Source: Bacteroides sp. (GTDB lineage Bacteria; Bacteroidota; Bacteroidia; Bacteroidales; P3). From it: a DNA stretch of 64,000 bases. Location of the stretch: contig JAMPIH010000001.1 in assembly GCA_023662825.1 (NCBI GenBank), positions 186,001 to 250,000 on the forward strand, given 5' to 3'. The notes under the pieces were generated by a model. It saw only the letters and a list, made by a program, of their open reading frames with translations, had not been told where the DNA came from and made no database searches. A program made the translations under genes and the position numbers. Shown piece by piece: positions 32,602 to 41,581 of the stretch (its first letter is position 1; every line of letters begins with the position of its first letter).

Positions 32602-35472
32602 ATGAAACAGAACCAAGCCATATTCGAGCGGTTGCGGAAGCGGTATCCGCTGTTCGTTTACCGTTCGTTCAACCGTATCTTTGAGGCGGATCAACTGCAT
32701 GTCCGCTTTCATTTCTCGCTCTGCAACGCCAAGGGGCAGGAAAAATACGCCTTTACGCCCGAACTGAGCATTCCCCTGCGGTCATTCTACAAACCCGAGG
32801 CCGTTCCCGAAAGCCTGCTGGACAACCTCGTGTTCCACTGCGGCATGGTGGAACTCATCAGTTACTGGAAATGCGCCTGCAGCCCGCAGGTGCGCGTGGA
32901 TTGCGGCCTGCTGGATGAAGCCCAGATAGAGTGGTTCAAAAAACTCTATTTTCTCGGATTGGGCGAGTTCTTCTACCTCAATGGCATAGATACCAATCGT
33001 GAGGGTTTCATGCAGATCAGCTGCGATGCCCAAAGTCCGGCACGCTGCAAGTCTGCGGCCGAAGCGGGTTTTTCGTTACAGTACGGCAGCATACAGGTGC
33101 CTGTGGGCGGCGGCAAGGACTCGGTGGTTACGCTCGAGATACTGCACAAGGTCTTTCCCAACAGGCTGCGCCCCATGATCATCAATCCGCGCGGGGCCAC
33201 CCGCAACTGCTGCCTGCAGGCCGGTTTCGAAGACCAAGACTGCATCGTGGTGAACCGCACCATCGACAAGACCCTGTTGCAGCTCAATGAGGAAGGCTTC
33301 CTGAACGGACACACACCCTTCTCGGCCATGCTCGCGTTCACCACCCTGCTTACCGCAACCCTGAACCAGAGCCGCCATATCGCGCTCAGCAACGAGAACA
33401 GCGCCAACGAAAGCACCGTTCCCGGAGCGCAGGTCAACCACCAATACTCCAAGAGCCTCGAATTCGAGAACGACTTCCGCCACTATGTAAAGACCTACAT
33501 TTCCGAGCAGTTCAACTACTTCAGTTTCCTGCGCCCCCTGAGCGAACTGGGCATCGCCCGCCTGTTCGCCTCCCTGCCGCTCTACCACAGCGTTTTCAGA
33601 AGCTGCAATGCGGGCAGCAAGACCGACTCCTGGTGCGGGAAATGCCCCAAGTGCCTGTTCGCGTTCATCATCCTCTCGCCCTTTATGGGCATCGCCAAGA
33701 CAAGCCGCCTGTTCGGCAAGGACTTGCTGGACGACATGGATCTGAAGCCTTTCTTAGACGAACTCACGGGGGCATCGCCCGTAAAGCCTTTCGAATGCGT
33801 GGGCACGCTGAGCGAGGTGAACTGGGCGCTGCAACAATTGAAGGACGAGGCTGACAAGCACAGCCTTCTGACCTATTATTTCTCGCTGCCGGTTTCCCGG
33901 AATACGGCTCCCGACAGCGTGCTGAACGAATTTTCGGCGGAACACAACCTCGCCCCCCTCTTTCTCGAGGCCCTGCAGGAGGCCGTGAGCGGAGTGCGGC
34001 AAACCGAGGATGCCCGTCACCGCATAAAAGAGCCTCTTTCGAAGGAGGTCAGACAGAATTTCCTGCCGTTTTTCGAGGACAAGGAGCGCATCGCCATCGT
34101 GGGATTGGGGCGCGAGGGCATGAGTTCCTACGCGTTTATCCGCCGCCTTTTTCCGAACAAGGAACTGTTTTTGGTGGATGCCGACTCCGACATACGCAAC
34201 CGCCCGGTCTTCGCCCAGGACGCGCACCTATCGTTTGCCACCGGCACCGATTATCTGGAACAGTTGGAGCGCGAGATGCCGTACCTCGGCCTGGTGCTCA
34301 AGACGCCCGGAATCTCGTTCAAAGACCATCCCTCTTTGTTGGAAAGCGCCAAACTGAGTTCGCAGACCGACCTGTTCCTGCAGGCCTACGCAGACCAGGT
34401 TATCGGCATTACGGGCACCAAGGGCAAAAGCACCACCACCTTGCTGACCCATCACCTGCTGAACCCGTTCATGCCCTGCGTGCTGGCGGGAAACATGGGC
34501 ATTCCGCTGTTCGACATCGTGGGCGAGATAAGCCCCCGCACCTGCATCGTGTGCGAGTTCTCGGCCCATCAGCTCGAACAAGCCAGGAAAGCGCCGCATA
34601 TCGGGGTGCTGCTGAACCTTTTCGAGGAACATTTAGACCACTACAGCAGTTTCGAGGCCTATCAGCGCGCCAAGATGAACGTGGCCGGAAATCCCGAGAA
34701 CGGGGATGTGTTCATCTTTCATTCGGATGACGCCCTGATCCGGAAACGCCTGGAGGAGAACCCTTACCTGCAGGGAGCGAGGAACAAGAACCTGCTGAAA
34801 GCGTACAGCCTTTCGGGCATAGCGAGAAACGGCCTTTGCTGCCGCAACAACCTTATCCTGAACGAAAAGAACATAAGCGTATTCGATCTGTCGCAACCGC
34901 ATCCGCTTATCGGCAGACACAACCTGCTGAACCTGATGGCGGCCCTGCTCGCCGCGCACGCCATGGGCATCCCTTACGCCAAGCTGCGCACGCGCATCGC
35001 CTCCTTTACGCCCCTGCCCCACCGCCTGCAATATATCGGCTGCATCGGGGGCGGGCATTTCTTTAACGATTCCATCTCCACCATTCCTCAGGCGGCCATC
35101 GAGGCGGTGAAGAGCGTGGAAAGCCTGCCGTTCGTACAGGGGGTGGACTGCCTGATTCTGGGCGGTCTGGACCGGGGCATCGACTACAGCCCTCTGGTGG
35201 AATTCCTGAGCCAACATCCCGTGGAAAACCTGGTGCTGGTGGGAGCGGCCGGAAAGCGCATCGGCGAACTGCTTGCGAAAGCGGGCGCACTGCCCGAATC
35301 GGTGCTGAAAGGCAAGGATTACAAGCGGATCGTGAAATGGGCCAAACAGCACACCCGCCCCGGCCACGCCTGCATCCTCTCGCCGGCCGCGGCCAGCTAC
35401 GACCAATTCAAGAACTTTGCCGAACGGGGAGAGGTGTTTATGCGGCTGGTGAGGGAGATTATATGCAAATAA
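32602..35472 (+). CDS. Fusion of MurL-type epimerase with MurD-type ligase
   Basis: This single 956-residue protein carries two peptidoglycan-precursor activities. Residues 1 to about 430 resemble MurL, which epimerises the L-Glu of UDP-MurNAc-L-Ala-L-Glu to D-Glu using ATP. It shows a PP-loop-like [15 protein letters not shown] near 167, SNENSANES near 261 and CGKCPKC near 344. Residues from about 490 form a Mur ligase: Rossmann motif [16 protein letters not shown] near 494, ATP loop [14 protein letters not shown] near 601, [15 protein letters not shown], and the ligase tail with [12 protein letters not shown]. In Xanthomonas, MurD2 and MurL are separate proteins that replace the MurI-MurD route. 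Joining them would couple L-Glu addition to epimerisation. The first ATG after the promoter is 32602. A GNAT gene overlaps the 3' end. Confidence 0.85.
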   Translation: MKQNQAIFERLRKRYPLFVYRSFNRIFEADQLHVRFHFSLCNAKGQEKYAFTPELSIPLRSFYKPEAVPESLLDNLVFHCGMVELISYWKCACSPQVRVDCGLLDEAQIEWFKKLYFLGLGEFFYLNGIDTNREGFMQISCDAQSPARCKSAAEAGFSLQYGSIQVPVGGGKDSVVTLEILHKVFPNRLRPMIINPRGATRNCCLQAGFEDQDCIVVNRTIDKTLLQLNEEGFLNGHTPFSAMLAFTTLLTATLNQSRHIALSNENSANESTVPGAQVNHQYSKSLEFENDFRHYVKTYISEQFNYFSFLRPLSELGIARLFASLPLYHSVFRSCNAGSKTDSWCGKCPKCLFAFIILSPFMGIAKTSRLFGKDLLDDMDLKPFLDELTGASPVKPFECVGTLSEVNWALQQLKDEADKHSLLTYYFSLPVSRNTAPDSVLNEFSAEHNLAPLFLEALQEAVSGVRQTEDARHRIKEPLSKEVRQNFLPFFEDKERIAIVGLGREGMSSYAFIRRLFPNKELFLVDADSDIRNRPVFAQDAHLSFATGTDYLEQLEREMPYLGLVLKTPGISFKDHPSLLESAKLSSQTDLFLQAYADQVIGITGTKGKSTTTLLTHHLLNPFMPCVLAGNMGIPLFDIVGEISPRTCIVCEFSAHQLEQARKAPHIGVLLNLFEEHLDHYSSFEAYQRAKMNVAGNPENGDVFIFHSDDALIRKRLEENPYLQGARNKNLLKAYSLSGIARNGLCCRNNLILNEKNISVFDLSQPHPLIGRHNLLNLMAALLAAHAMGIPYAKLRTRIASFTPLPHRLQYIGCIGGGHFFNDSISTIPQAAIEAVKSVESLPFVQGVDCLILGGLDRGIDYSPLVEFLSQHPVENLVLVGAAGKRIGELLAKAGALPESVLKGKDYKRIVKWAKQHTRPGHACILSPAAASYDQFKNFAERGEVFMRLVREIICK

Positions 35473-35915
35473 TATCATTGCGACAATCAACAGAATACCT
35501 CGAGTCCGCGATAGCCTACTTTCAAGACAAGTGGGCTTCGGAAGAATCCAAGATGGTGTATGACGATTGCTTTCGCAACTGCCTGAATGCAGAAAACCCG
35601 TTGCCACAGTGGTATCTGTTGCTTGACAATGAAACCATTGTCGGCTGCGCAGGGCTTGTTACTAACGACTTCAATTCCAGAATGGATCTATATCCTTGGT
35701 TGGCGGCACTGTACGTTGAAGAATCCTACAGGGGCAGAAACTTGGGAAAACGGCTCATTGACAAGGCAATGCAGGATGCCGCTTATTACGGTTTCAAATA
35801 CTTGAACCTGTGTACAGACCATGTCGGATATTATGAAAAGTTCGGTTTCCGATACATAGGAAATTGCTATCATCCTTGGGGTGAAACCACAAGGATATAT
35901 CAGATTAAACTTTAA
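35463..35915 (+). CDS. GNAT N-acetyltransferase
   Basis: This is a 150-residue GNAT-fold acetyltransferase that uses acetyl-CoA to modify an amine. The ATG at 35463 ([20 protein letters not shown]) overlaps the end of the MurL-MurD gene by 10 bp. The acetyl-CoA-binding motif A is [20 protein letters not shown] near residues 80-99, followed by [20 protein letters not shown] typical of aminoglycoside or small-molecule acetyltransferases. Substrate unknown. Base composition is lower in GC than the upstream gene, and a second GNAT gene follows in 12 bp, so the pair may have arrived together. Confidence 0.88.
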   Translation: MQIISLRQSTEYLESAIAYFQDKWASEESKMVYDDCFRNCLNAENPLPQWYLLLDNETIVGCAGLVTNDFNSRMDLYPWLAALYVEESYRGRNLGKRLIDKAMQDAAYYGFKYLNLCTDHVGYYEKFGFRYIGNCYHPWGETTRIYQIKL

Positions 35916-35927
35916 AATCAGACCAAA

Positions 35928-36773
35928 ATGGAAATAGGGAATTTAGAACATACCGATTTTGAAACCCTCTTTCACGGCTTTGAAAAAGCATTTGCCGATT
36001 ACGAGATACATTTTGAGAAAGAAGAGGTGCGTTCCATGCTCAAACGGCGCGGATATAATCCACGATTATCATTTGCCGCCTTTGATAATGGCGAAATTGT
36101 AGCATTCACCTTAAACGGAACAGGAATATTCAATGGTGTCCCTACCGCCTATGACACAGGGACTGGAACCGTAAAGCAATATAGAGGGCAGGGTATAGCC
36201 GGGAAAATCTTTACCCATTCCCTCCCTTTTCTCAAGGAATCGGGCATCAGCCAATACCTGCTGGAAGTTCTGCAAAACAATCAAAAAGCAATTGGCGTTT
36301 ATCGCCGGATGAATTTTGAGGTAACACGGGAATTTGACTGTTTCAGACAAACGATTGAGCATATTGACAATCAAAAAGTAAACACAGACTGTATCATAGA
36401 GCAGGTCGATACAGATTCCATCAGACAGGCACAACACTATTGCGACTTTAGGCCTTCGTGGCAAAACAACTTTGAGTCCATTGAAAGAGGAATATCCGAA
36501 CTGACGTGTCTTGGGGCGTTCTTGAGCGGAAAGATGGTTGGCTATTGTGTGTTTGACATACATACAGGTGATTTAGCTCAAATAGCCGTTCTAAGCGAAT
36601 ACAGACGGAAAAGAATTGCTTCCCGATTATTGCAGGAAGCCATAACCAGTATGAAGACAGACTTTATTAAAATATTAAACATCAGTTCCGACAATCCAAC
36701 CATGCCTGTTTTTCTCCAAAGCAAGAACATTCCCTTGGCAAGCAAGCAGTTTGAAATGATATTGCCACTTTAA
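35928..36773 (+). CDS. Two-domain GNAT acetyltransferase
   Basis: This 281-residue protein has two GNAT modules. The first shows TVKQYRGQGIAGKIFTHSLP near residue 83, a full acetyl-CoA loop, then YLLEVLQNNQKAIGVYRRMNF. The second has IAVLSEYRRKRIASRLLQEA near residue 225, where the glycines of the loop are lost, so it may be degenerate. The substrate cannot be told. It follows the shorter GNAT gene by 12 bp, likely in one transcript, and is similarly AT-richer than the core genome. Confidence 0.85.
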   Translation: MEIGNLEHTDFETLFHGFEKAFADYEIHFEKEEVRSMLKRRGYNPRLSFAAFDNGEIVAFTLNGTGIFNGVPTAYDTGTGTVKQYRGQGIAGKIFTHSLPFLKESGISQYLLEVLQNNQKAIGVYRRMNFEVTREFDCFRQTIEHIDNQKVNTDCIIEQVDTDSIRQAQHYCDFRPSWQNNFESIERGISELTCLGAFLSGKMVGYCVFDIHTGDLAQIAVLSEYRRKRIASRLLQEAITSMKTDFIKILNISSDNPTMPVFLQSKNIPLASKQFEMILPL

Positions 36774-36787
36774 CAATGATAAAACAG

Positions 36788-36795
36788 TACCTTTG
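36788..36795 (+). promoter_or_regulatory. Orphan -7 box downstream of the GNAT genes
   Basis: TACCTTTG on the + strand matches TAnnTTTG but no + strand gene follows; it points into the 21-bp direct repeats and the 3' end of the DUF4143 gene. It may be the relic of a lost gene or the start of an antisense RNA. Confidence 0.35.
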
Positions 36796-36843
36796 TTTCG
36801 ATAGATAATTAAATGCCATGTTGCGTGTTGCGGACATACTCAA

Positions 36844-36897
36844 TTTGTAATAAAATAGGAGCAAAATTGCCACGATTTTGTAATAAAACAGGAGCAA
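36844..36897. repeat. Two 21-bp direct repeats, 33-bp period
   Basis: Copies at 36844-36864 and 36877-36897 differ at one base (TTTGTAATAAAA then T or C, then AGGAGCAA, on the + strand). They lie just after the DUF4143 stop codon. They resemble operator-type repeats rather than coding sequence. Confidence 0.6.
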
Positions 36898-36902
36898 GTG
36901 GT

Positions 36903-38096
36903 TCAGTACAGGAAGCCGAAAATCCACAGGGGAATCTTGTTCCCTAAGCCGAACTCGATGTCGTCGGCCACGACAAAACTGTCGGGAATGTTCCTTATCT
37001 GGGCAAAGCCTTTCCCTTTTCCTCCCACCTCGAAAAGGTAGCGTCCATCCACCACAAAATCGCCCTGCTTGGCAAAATTCACGCGATGATCGACGCTTAG
37101 AAAAGACGCAAAAGCGCTTTCACGCGCCGCACCTATCTGCGGGGTCTCGAAAGCGTACATCAAAGATGCATTGTCGAGGAGAATCTTCTGAGGCTTGGCA
37201 AGGCTTTTGGGTCCGTTGACTCCCATAAAAAGTTGCCGTATGATGCCGGCCCGCTCCAGCAGGTCGAACAATTTGAGGATATGGCTTCTGGTGGATCCCA
37301 TCACGCCGGCAAGCGTACTCATGTTGGGGATATACGGGAGCGAACCCGAAATGATCGACACCAGCCGTTTGGCCTTTATCAAGGTCTCGTAATCGATTTT
37401 ATTTTCCACGGCGGGGATATCGGATTCTATTACCGTGGAAACGGTCTGTTCAAGCCGGTTGTAATAGTCGTCGCGCTTCATGGATTTGTAGAAGGGATAA
37501 TAGCCTTTTTCCAGATAACGCCTGAACAAGGGAAGCACCTTGAGTTTTGAGGATACAGAGGGCGCGATGGTTTCATGGGCGTAGAGCACGTCCTGAAGGG
37601 AGAGCCGTTCCGGCACTTCGTGGCCCTCGAACATGAGGTATTCGCGGAAAGAAAGCCCCGGCAACGTATGCATCGATACCCGGCGGGACAAGTCTCCAAT
37701 CGAATGGTCGATTTCCAACAGGGACGAACCCGTAAACACCACATGAAGTTCCGGATAGGAATCGTAGAGGTTCTTTATCTGCCGTTCCCATCCGGGCATT
37801 CTGTGCACCTCATCAAGATAAAGGTGCTTGATTCCCGATTTCAGGATTTCTTCGGCAAGGTCAATGAGGGAGTGATCAGCAAACCATAAATTGTCTAAGG
37901 AGACATAAAATGATTTTGCCCCTGTGGGGTCGGCTTCCTTTATGCGTTGAAGCATCAGGGTGGTCTTGCCGACACCTCTTTGTCCCTTGATACCGATTAA
38001 GGGCTGTGTCCAGTCTATATCCTCAAACAAAAAACGGTGGATGCGGCTGTCAACCGCGTCCAGACGCCTCCTATACGCACGCATTAGAACATCCAT
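36903..38096 (-). CDS. AAA ATPase with DUF4143 domain
   Basis: This is a 397-residue AAA_14/DUF4143 ATPase of the archaeal-type family common in Bacteroidetes, whose role is not established. Walker A is GQRGVGKTT at residues 38-46, Walker B HLYLDEVHRM near 91-100, and the sensor segment VVFTGSSLLEID near 119. The DUF4143 part from about residue 215 includes a winged-helix-like LAGVMGSTRSHILKLFDLLE and, near the C-terminus, YLFEVGGKGKGFAQI, a restriction-like E-x-G-K motif. It stands alone and has its own promoter preceded by three 22-bp repeats. These genes are often strain-variable, which fits its position between acetyltransferases and ftcD. Confidence 0.88.
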   Translation of the reverse strand: MDVLMRAYRRRLDAVDSRIHRFLFEDIDWTQPLIGIKGQRGVGKTTLMLQRIKEADPTGAKSFYVSLDNLWFADHSLIDLAEEILKSGIKHLYLDEVHRMPGWERQIKNLYDSYPELHVVFTGSSLLEIDHSIGDLSRRVSMHTLPGLSFREYLMFEGHEVPERLSLQDVLYAHETIAPSVSSKLKVLPLFRRYLEKGYYPFYKSMKRDDYYNRLEQTVSTVIESDIPAVENKIDYETLIKAKRLVSIISGSLPYIPNMSTLAGVMGSTRSHILKLFDLLERAGIIRQLFMGVNGPKSLAKPQKILLDNASLMYAFETPQIGAARESAFASFLSVDHRVNFAKQGDFVVDGRYLFEVGGKGKGFAQIRNIPDSFVVADDIEFGLGNKIPLWIFGFLY

Positions 38097-38120
38097 CGGT
38101 GTGCCAGTTTAAAATTTATG

Positions 38121-38128
38121 CAAAGATA
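38121..38128 (-). promoter_or_regulatory. -7 box for the DUF4143 gene
   Basis: TATCTTTG on the - strand matches TAnnTTTG, 25 bp upstream of the DUF4143 ATG. The three palindromic repeats start 5 bp further upstream and would cover the -33 region. Confidence 0.6.
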
Positions 38129-38132
38129 CAAA

Positions 38133-38212
38133 ATTGTTCTCAGCAAAGTACAATTCCGCAAATTGTTCTCACGAGAGTACAATTTAACAGATTGATCTCA
38201 ACAAAGAACAAT
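38133..38212. repeat. Three 22-bp palindromic iterons with an exact 29-bp period
   Basis: Units at 38133-38154, 38162-38183 and 38191-38212 are spaced exactly 29 bp apart with 7-bp gaps. Each follows the pattern ATTGnnCTC...G(A/T)ACAAT and is close to a palindrome, best in the middle copy (ATTGTTCTC ... GAGTACAAT). They stand directly upstream of the DUF4143 promoter, the place for an autoregulatory operator. The gap 38097-38494 otherwise holds only the two promoters and the hairpin listed. Confidence 0.75.
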
Positions 38213-38349
38213 CGATGAAAAGCGTCTTTTTTTCTACCCACACCCGCAAATCGGAATAGGAAGAATTCCCCGATCTTCGATTTCATCTTTCAAACCCAAC
38301 CCATAAGGACAGGATAACCCGCGAATTAATCCCCCTCTGATATTTTCCC

Positions 38350-38357
38350 TATCTTTG
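38350..38357 (+). promoter_or_regulatory. -7 box for ftcD
   Basis: TATCTTTG on the + strand matches TAnnTTTG and gives a leader of roughly 130 nt that contains the large hairpin. Confidence 0.55.
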
Positions 38358-38414
38358 CATTGGTCTGCCCCGACGCGCTTTGCGCCTCAAACGCCTTGCG
38401 TTTTAAACAAACCC

Positions 38415-38481
38415 ATTAAAAATTTCTAAAATGGGGATGAGATGCAAGGCAGCAGATCGCCCCATTTTAGAAATTTTTAAT
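38415..38481 (+). promoter_or_regulatory. Perfect 22-bp inverted repeat in the ftcD leader
   Basis: Arms at 38415-38436 (starts ATTAAAAATTTC, ends AATGGGG) and 38460-38481 are perfect complements around a 23-nt loop. The hairpin lies between the promoter box and the ftcD ATG, ending 13 bp before it, so in RNA it would sit next to the ribosome-binding region. A leader-RNA control element or a small mobile palindrome are both possible; the sequence alone does not decide. Confidence 0.7.
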
Positions 38482-38494
38482 ACCTATTATAGAG

Positions 38495-40186
38495 ATGAAG
38501 AAGATCATAGAATGCGTGCCCAACTTCAGTGAAGGCCGCGACATGACGGTAATCAAGCAGATTACCGATGAAATCGAAAAGATAGAAGGCGTAACCCTCT
38601 TGGACGTGGATCCGGGTGCGGCCACCAACCGCACCGTGGTAACCTTTGTGGGTGAGCCCGAAGCTGTGGTGGAAGCCGCGTTCCAGGCCATCAAGAAAGC
38701 CGGACAGATTATCGATATGCGCGTGCATCACGGCGAACACCCCCGTTTCGGCGCCACCGACGTATGCCCCTTGGTTCCCGTGGCCGGCATCACGATGGAA
38801 GAAACCGTGGAATATGCCCGCGCCCTAGCCAAACGCGTAGGCGAAGAATTGGGCATCCACGTATATTGCTACGAAAGCGCCGCCTTCGACCCGCGCCGCC
38901 GCAACCTCGCCTACTGCCGCGCCGGCGAATACGAAGGCCTGAAAGAAAAGATCAACACCCTCGACGGCAAGCCCGACTTCGGTCCGGCCGAATTCAACGC
39001 CTTCTCGGGTGCTTCCGCCATCGGCGCCCGCGACTTTCTGGTGGCCATCAACTATAACCTCAACACCACCTCCACCCGCCGCGCCAACGCCATCGCGTTC
39101 GACGTGCGCGAAAAGGGCCGTCCCCAGCGCGAAGGCGGCAAAGTGACCGGCAAGCCCATGAAAGATGAAAACGGCAAGCCCATCATGATTCCCGGCACGC
39201 TCAAGAGCACCAAGGCCATCGGCTGGTTCATCGAAGAATACGGCATCGCCCAGGTGTCGATGAACATCACCAATATCTCCGACACGCCGGTTCACGTGGC
39301 CTACGAAGAAGTGTTCGCCAAGGCCGCCGCCCGCGGGGTGCGCGTTACAGGCGCCGAAATCGTGGGTCTGGTGCCGAAGAAATGCCTGATCGAGGCCGGC
39401 AAGTATTACTTAGCCAAACAGGAACGCTCCTTGGGCGTGGATGAGGCCGAAATCATCAAGATCGCCGTCAAGTCGATGGGACTGGACGACCTGCGTTCCT
39501 TCAAGCCCGAAGAAAAGATTATCGAATACGTGATGGAAGCCGGCAACAAGCAGAAGAAGCTGGTGGACATGACCTGCACCGGTTTCGCCAACGAAACGGC
39601 CAGCGAATCGCCCGCTCCCGGCGGCGGCTCCATCTCGGCCTACATGGGTTCTCTGGCGGCCGCGCTGGGCACGATGGTGGCCAACCTTTCCGGACACAAG
39701 GCCGGTTGGGACGAACGCTGGAAAGAGTTCTCCGACTGGGCCGAAAAGGGTCAGGCCATGAAGGATGAGCTGCTGCACCTGGTGGATGAAGACACCAACG
39801 CCTTCAACAAGATCATGGACGCCTTCGGCCTGCCCAAGAAAACCGACGAAGAAAAGGCAGCCCGCACCGCCGCCATCCAAGAAGCCACCAAATACGCCAC
39901 CGAAGTTCCTTTCCGCACCATGAAGAAGGCTTTCGAGACCTTCGAAGTGGTAAAGGCCATGGCCGAAACGGGCAATCCCAACTCGGTATCGGATGCCGGT
40001 GTAGGTGCGCTCTGCGCCCGCTCGGCCGTATTGGGCGCCCACCTGAACGTCAAGATCAACGCCGCCGGCCTCAAAGACCGCGCCTTCGCCGATAAGATTC
40101 TGGGCGAAGCCCAGGCCATCGCCGACAAGGCCGTTGCCCTCGAACAGGAAATCTTGGCGATCGTTCATCAGAAGATCGATGCGTAA
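38495..40186 (+). CDS. ftcD: Bifunctional glutamate formimidoyltransferase / formimidoyl-THF cyclodeaminase
   Basis: This enzyme finishes histidine breakdown. It transfers the formimino group of formiminoglutamate to tetrahydrofolate, then releases ammonia to give methenyl-THF. The 563 residues match the fused animal-like form. The transferase part opens MKKIIECVPNFSEGRDMTVI and shows DIRVHHGEHPRFGATD-like DMRVHHGEHPRFGATDVCPL near residue 75 with the catalytic His. The cyclodeaminase part begins near residue 365 with ASESPAPGGGSISAYMGSLA and ends helical. No hutU or hutI is nearby, so the pathway is scattered. The long hairpin in its leader suggests post-transcriptional control. A strong terminator follows. 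Confidence 0.95.
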   Translation: MKKIIECVPNFSEGRDMTVIKQITDEIEKIEGVTLLDVDPGAATNRTVVTFVGEPEAVVEAAFQAIKKAGQIIDMRVHHGEHPRFGATDVCPLVPVAGITMEETVEYARALAKRVGEELGIHVYCYESAAFDPRRRNLAYCRAGEYEGLKEKINTLDGKPDFGPAEFNAFSGASAIGARDFLVAINYNLNTTSTRRANAIAFDVREKGRPQREGGKVTGKPMKDENGKPIMIPGTLKSTKAIGWFIEEYGIAQVSMNITNISDTPVHVAYEEVFAKAAARGVRVTGAEIVGLVPKKCLIEAGKYYLAKQERSLGVDEAEIIKIAVKSMGLDDLRSFKPEEKIIEYVMEAGNKQKKLVDMTCTGFANETASESPAPGGGSISAYMGSLAAALGTMVANLSGHKAGWDERWKEFSDWAEKGQAMKDELLHLVDEDTNAFNKIMDAFGLPKKTDEEKAARTAAIQEATKYATEVPFRTMKKAFETFEVVKAMAETGNPNSVSDAGVGALCARSAVLGAHLNVKINAAGLKDRAFADKILGEAQAIADKAVALEQEILAIVHQKIDA

Positions 40187-40205
40187 TATGATCCGCTCCA
40201 ACAAG

Positions 40206-40236
40206 AAAAAAGCCGCTCCGATGGAGCGGCTTTTTT
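40206..40236. terminator. Bidirectional intrinsic terminator
   Basis: A 14-bp perfect stem (A-run, GCCGCTCC / GGAGCGGC, T-run) with a 3-nt loop lies between ftcD (+) and the end of the pigment operon (-). The A and T runs on the two sides let it work in both directions. Confidence 0.92.
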
Positions 40237-40250
40237 AATTTAACAATCTA

Positions 40251-41558
40251 TCACTTCGCCATATCACGCAAGTCGATGAACTTGATGACCTTGCGCCCGG
40301 CGGGCGGACGCTGGATCTTGGCAATGATTCCCGGAGCCTCGAACACCACGTCGGGTGCCACACGAACCTTGGAACGGAAGATATCCTTTATCTGTTTCAC
40401 AAACTCCTCGCTGTGATTCCTGCACCCTATCTTTATCTGAACCTGGTCGGTCTCTATCGAATTGGTGTAAACCTCCACGATGTAGTTCTCGATTTCGGAA
40501 ATATTATCCAGAATATCGAACAATGCAGGCGGATAGAGCGTAGTTCCCTTGAACTTGATCATCTGCCCCTTGCGTCCCAGAACGGAGCTCAGACGCGTTG
40601 TATTGCGGCCACAACGGCATGGTTCATCGTAATGGATGCAGATGTCGCCCGTCTTGAAACGCAGCAACGGCATTCCCCGCACGCCCAATGTGGTGATGGT
40701 CACCTCGCCCGGAACACCCGCCGGAACCGGATTGTTCTCGTTATCGAGGAATTCCGCGATAATCAGGTCGGCGGGCACATGATTGCCGTTATGCACCGCA
40801 CATTCGGTAAAGGACGACTGCATTTCGGTGGAAGCATAGGTAGAAAACAGTTCCAGTTCGGGCCAACGCTGCGTGATTCGCGCCCCCAACGCGGTCAGCA
40901 CCCCTTCCGAGGTGCGCAGGGCCTCGCCGATACAGATGGCCTTCTTTAATGAACATTCGTGTAAATCTATGCCGTTGGCTTCGGCATAATCGATAAGGTT
41001 CAACAAGAACGACGGCACCACGATACAGCCCGTGGGCTTGATGCGCCGGACGGTGTCCCACTGCAGTTCGGGAATGCCGTTGCCCACGCGCACCACCCCG
41101 CAACCCAACGCCCGCGCCCCCATGAAGTAGGCCAAACCTGCCATGAAGCGACGGTCTATCGTGGTCATAAGCTGCAGCACATCCTTACACGTGCAGCCAC
41201 ATACCGAAAACGAACTGGCTTCGTTGTAGGCCAAACGCTCCAAATCGCTCTCAGTCAGGGCAAAGGTTACCGGGTCTCCCAGCGTTCCGGATGTAGTCAC
41301 ATAATCGATAATCTCATCCTTTGAAACACAGAGAAAATCGGCGTTGTGTAACTGCAGATCCGCCTTGGTGGTAACGGGTACCGCCTGCAAATCCTCGATT
41401 TTCCGGATTTTTGAGATATCGATTCCGTGTTCTTCGAACATGGAGCGGTAAAACTTGGAACGCGCCTGCAGATACTGTAGTTCTTCCGCGAGCCTTTCTT
41501 CCTGAAAGCGCTTTATCTCTTCCTTGGAACGGTATTGTATTTCCTTATCTGGTACCAT
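40251..41558 (-). CDS. Phenylacetate-CoA ligase-like AMP-forming ligase
   Basis: This is an adenylate-forming ligase of the PaaK type, 435 residues. Seen are the phosphate-binding TTSGTLGDPVTFALTESD near residues 88-105, the TYASTEMQSSFTE region near 240, the adenine-pocket/hinge block MPLLRFKTGDICIHYDEPCR followed by CGRNTTRLSSVLGRKGQMIK, and a C-terminal lid domain. The CxCG metal-binding-like element is usual in the family. As the last gene of the pigment operon it may activate the coumarate starter made by the ammonia-lyase, as aryl-polyene ligases do (inference). Its base composition is GC-richer than the neighbouring operon core, like the ammonia-lyase at the other end. Confidence 0.85.
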   Translation of the reverse strand: MVPDKEIQYRSKEEIKRFQEERLAEELQYLQARSKFYRSMFEEHGIDISKIRKIEDLQAVPVTTKADLQLHNADFLCVSKDEIIDYVTTSGTLGDPVTFALTESDLERLAYNEASSFSVCGCTCKDVLQLMTTIDRRFMAGLAYFMGARALGCGVVRVGNGIPELQWDTVRRIKPTGCIVVPSFLLNLIDYAEANGIDLHECSLKKAICIGEALRTSEGVLTALGARITQRWPELELFSTYASTEMQSSFTECAVHNGNHVPADLIIAEFLDNENNPVPAGVPGEVTITTLGVRGMPLLRFKTGDICIHYDEPCRCGRNTTRLSSVLGRKGQMIKFKGTTLYPPALFDILDNISEIENYIVEVYTNSIETDQVQIKIGCRNHSEEFVKQIKDIFRSKVRVAPDVVFEAPGIIAKIQRPPAGRKVIKFIDLRDMAK

Positions 41559-41581
41559 ATTTCCTTAACTTTTTTTCGATG

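Noticed and set aside
36682..36927. An 81-codon - strand frame containing LLLFYYK twice
   Set aside because: It is the translation of the two 21-bp direct repeats and overlaps the DUF4143 and GNAT gene ends.
38133..38212. The 29-bp-period repeats as a small CRISPR
   Set aside because: The intervals are only 7 bp, and the units are palindromic and sit on a promoter; they are operator-like.
38415..38481. Invertible (phase-variable) DNA switch at the ftcD leader
   Set aside because: The 23-bp interval between arms is too short to carry a promoter and no recombinase gene is nearby.
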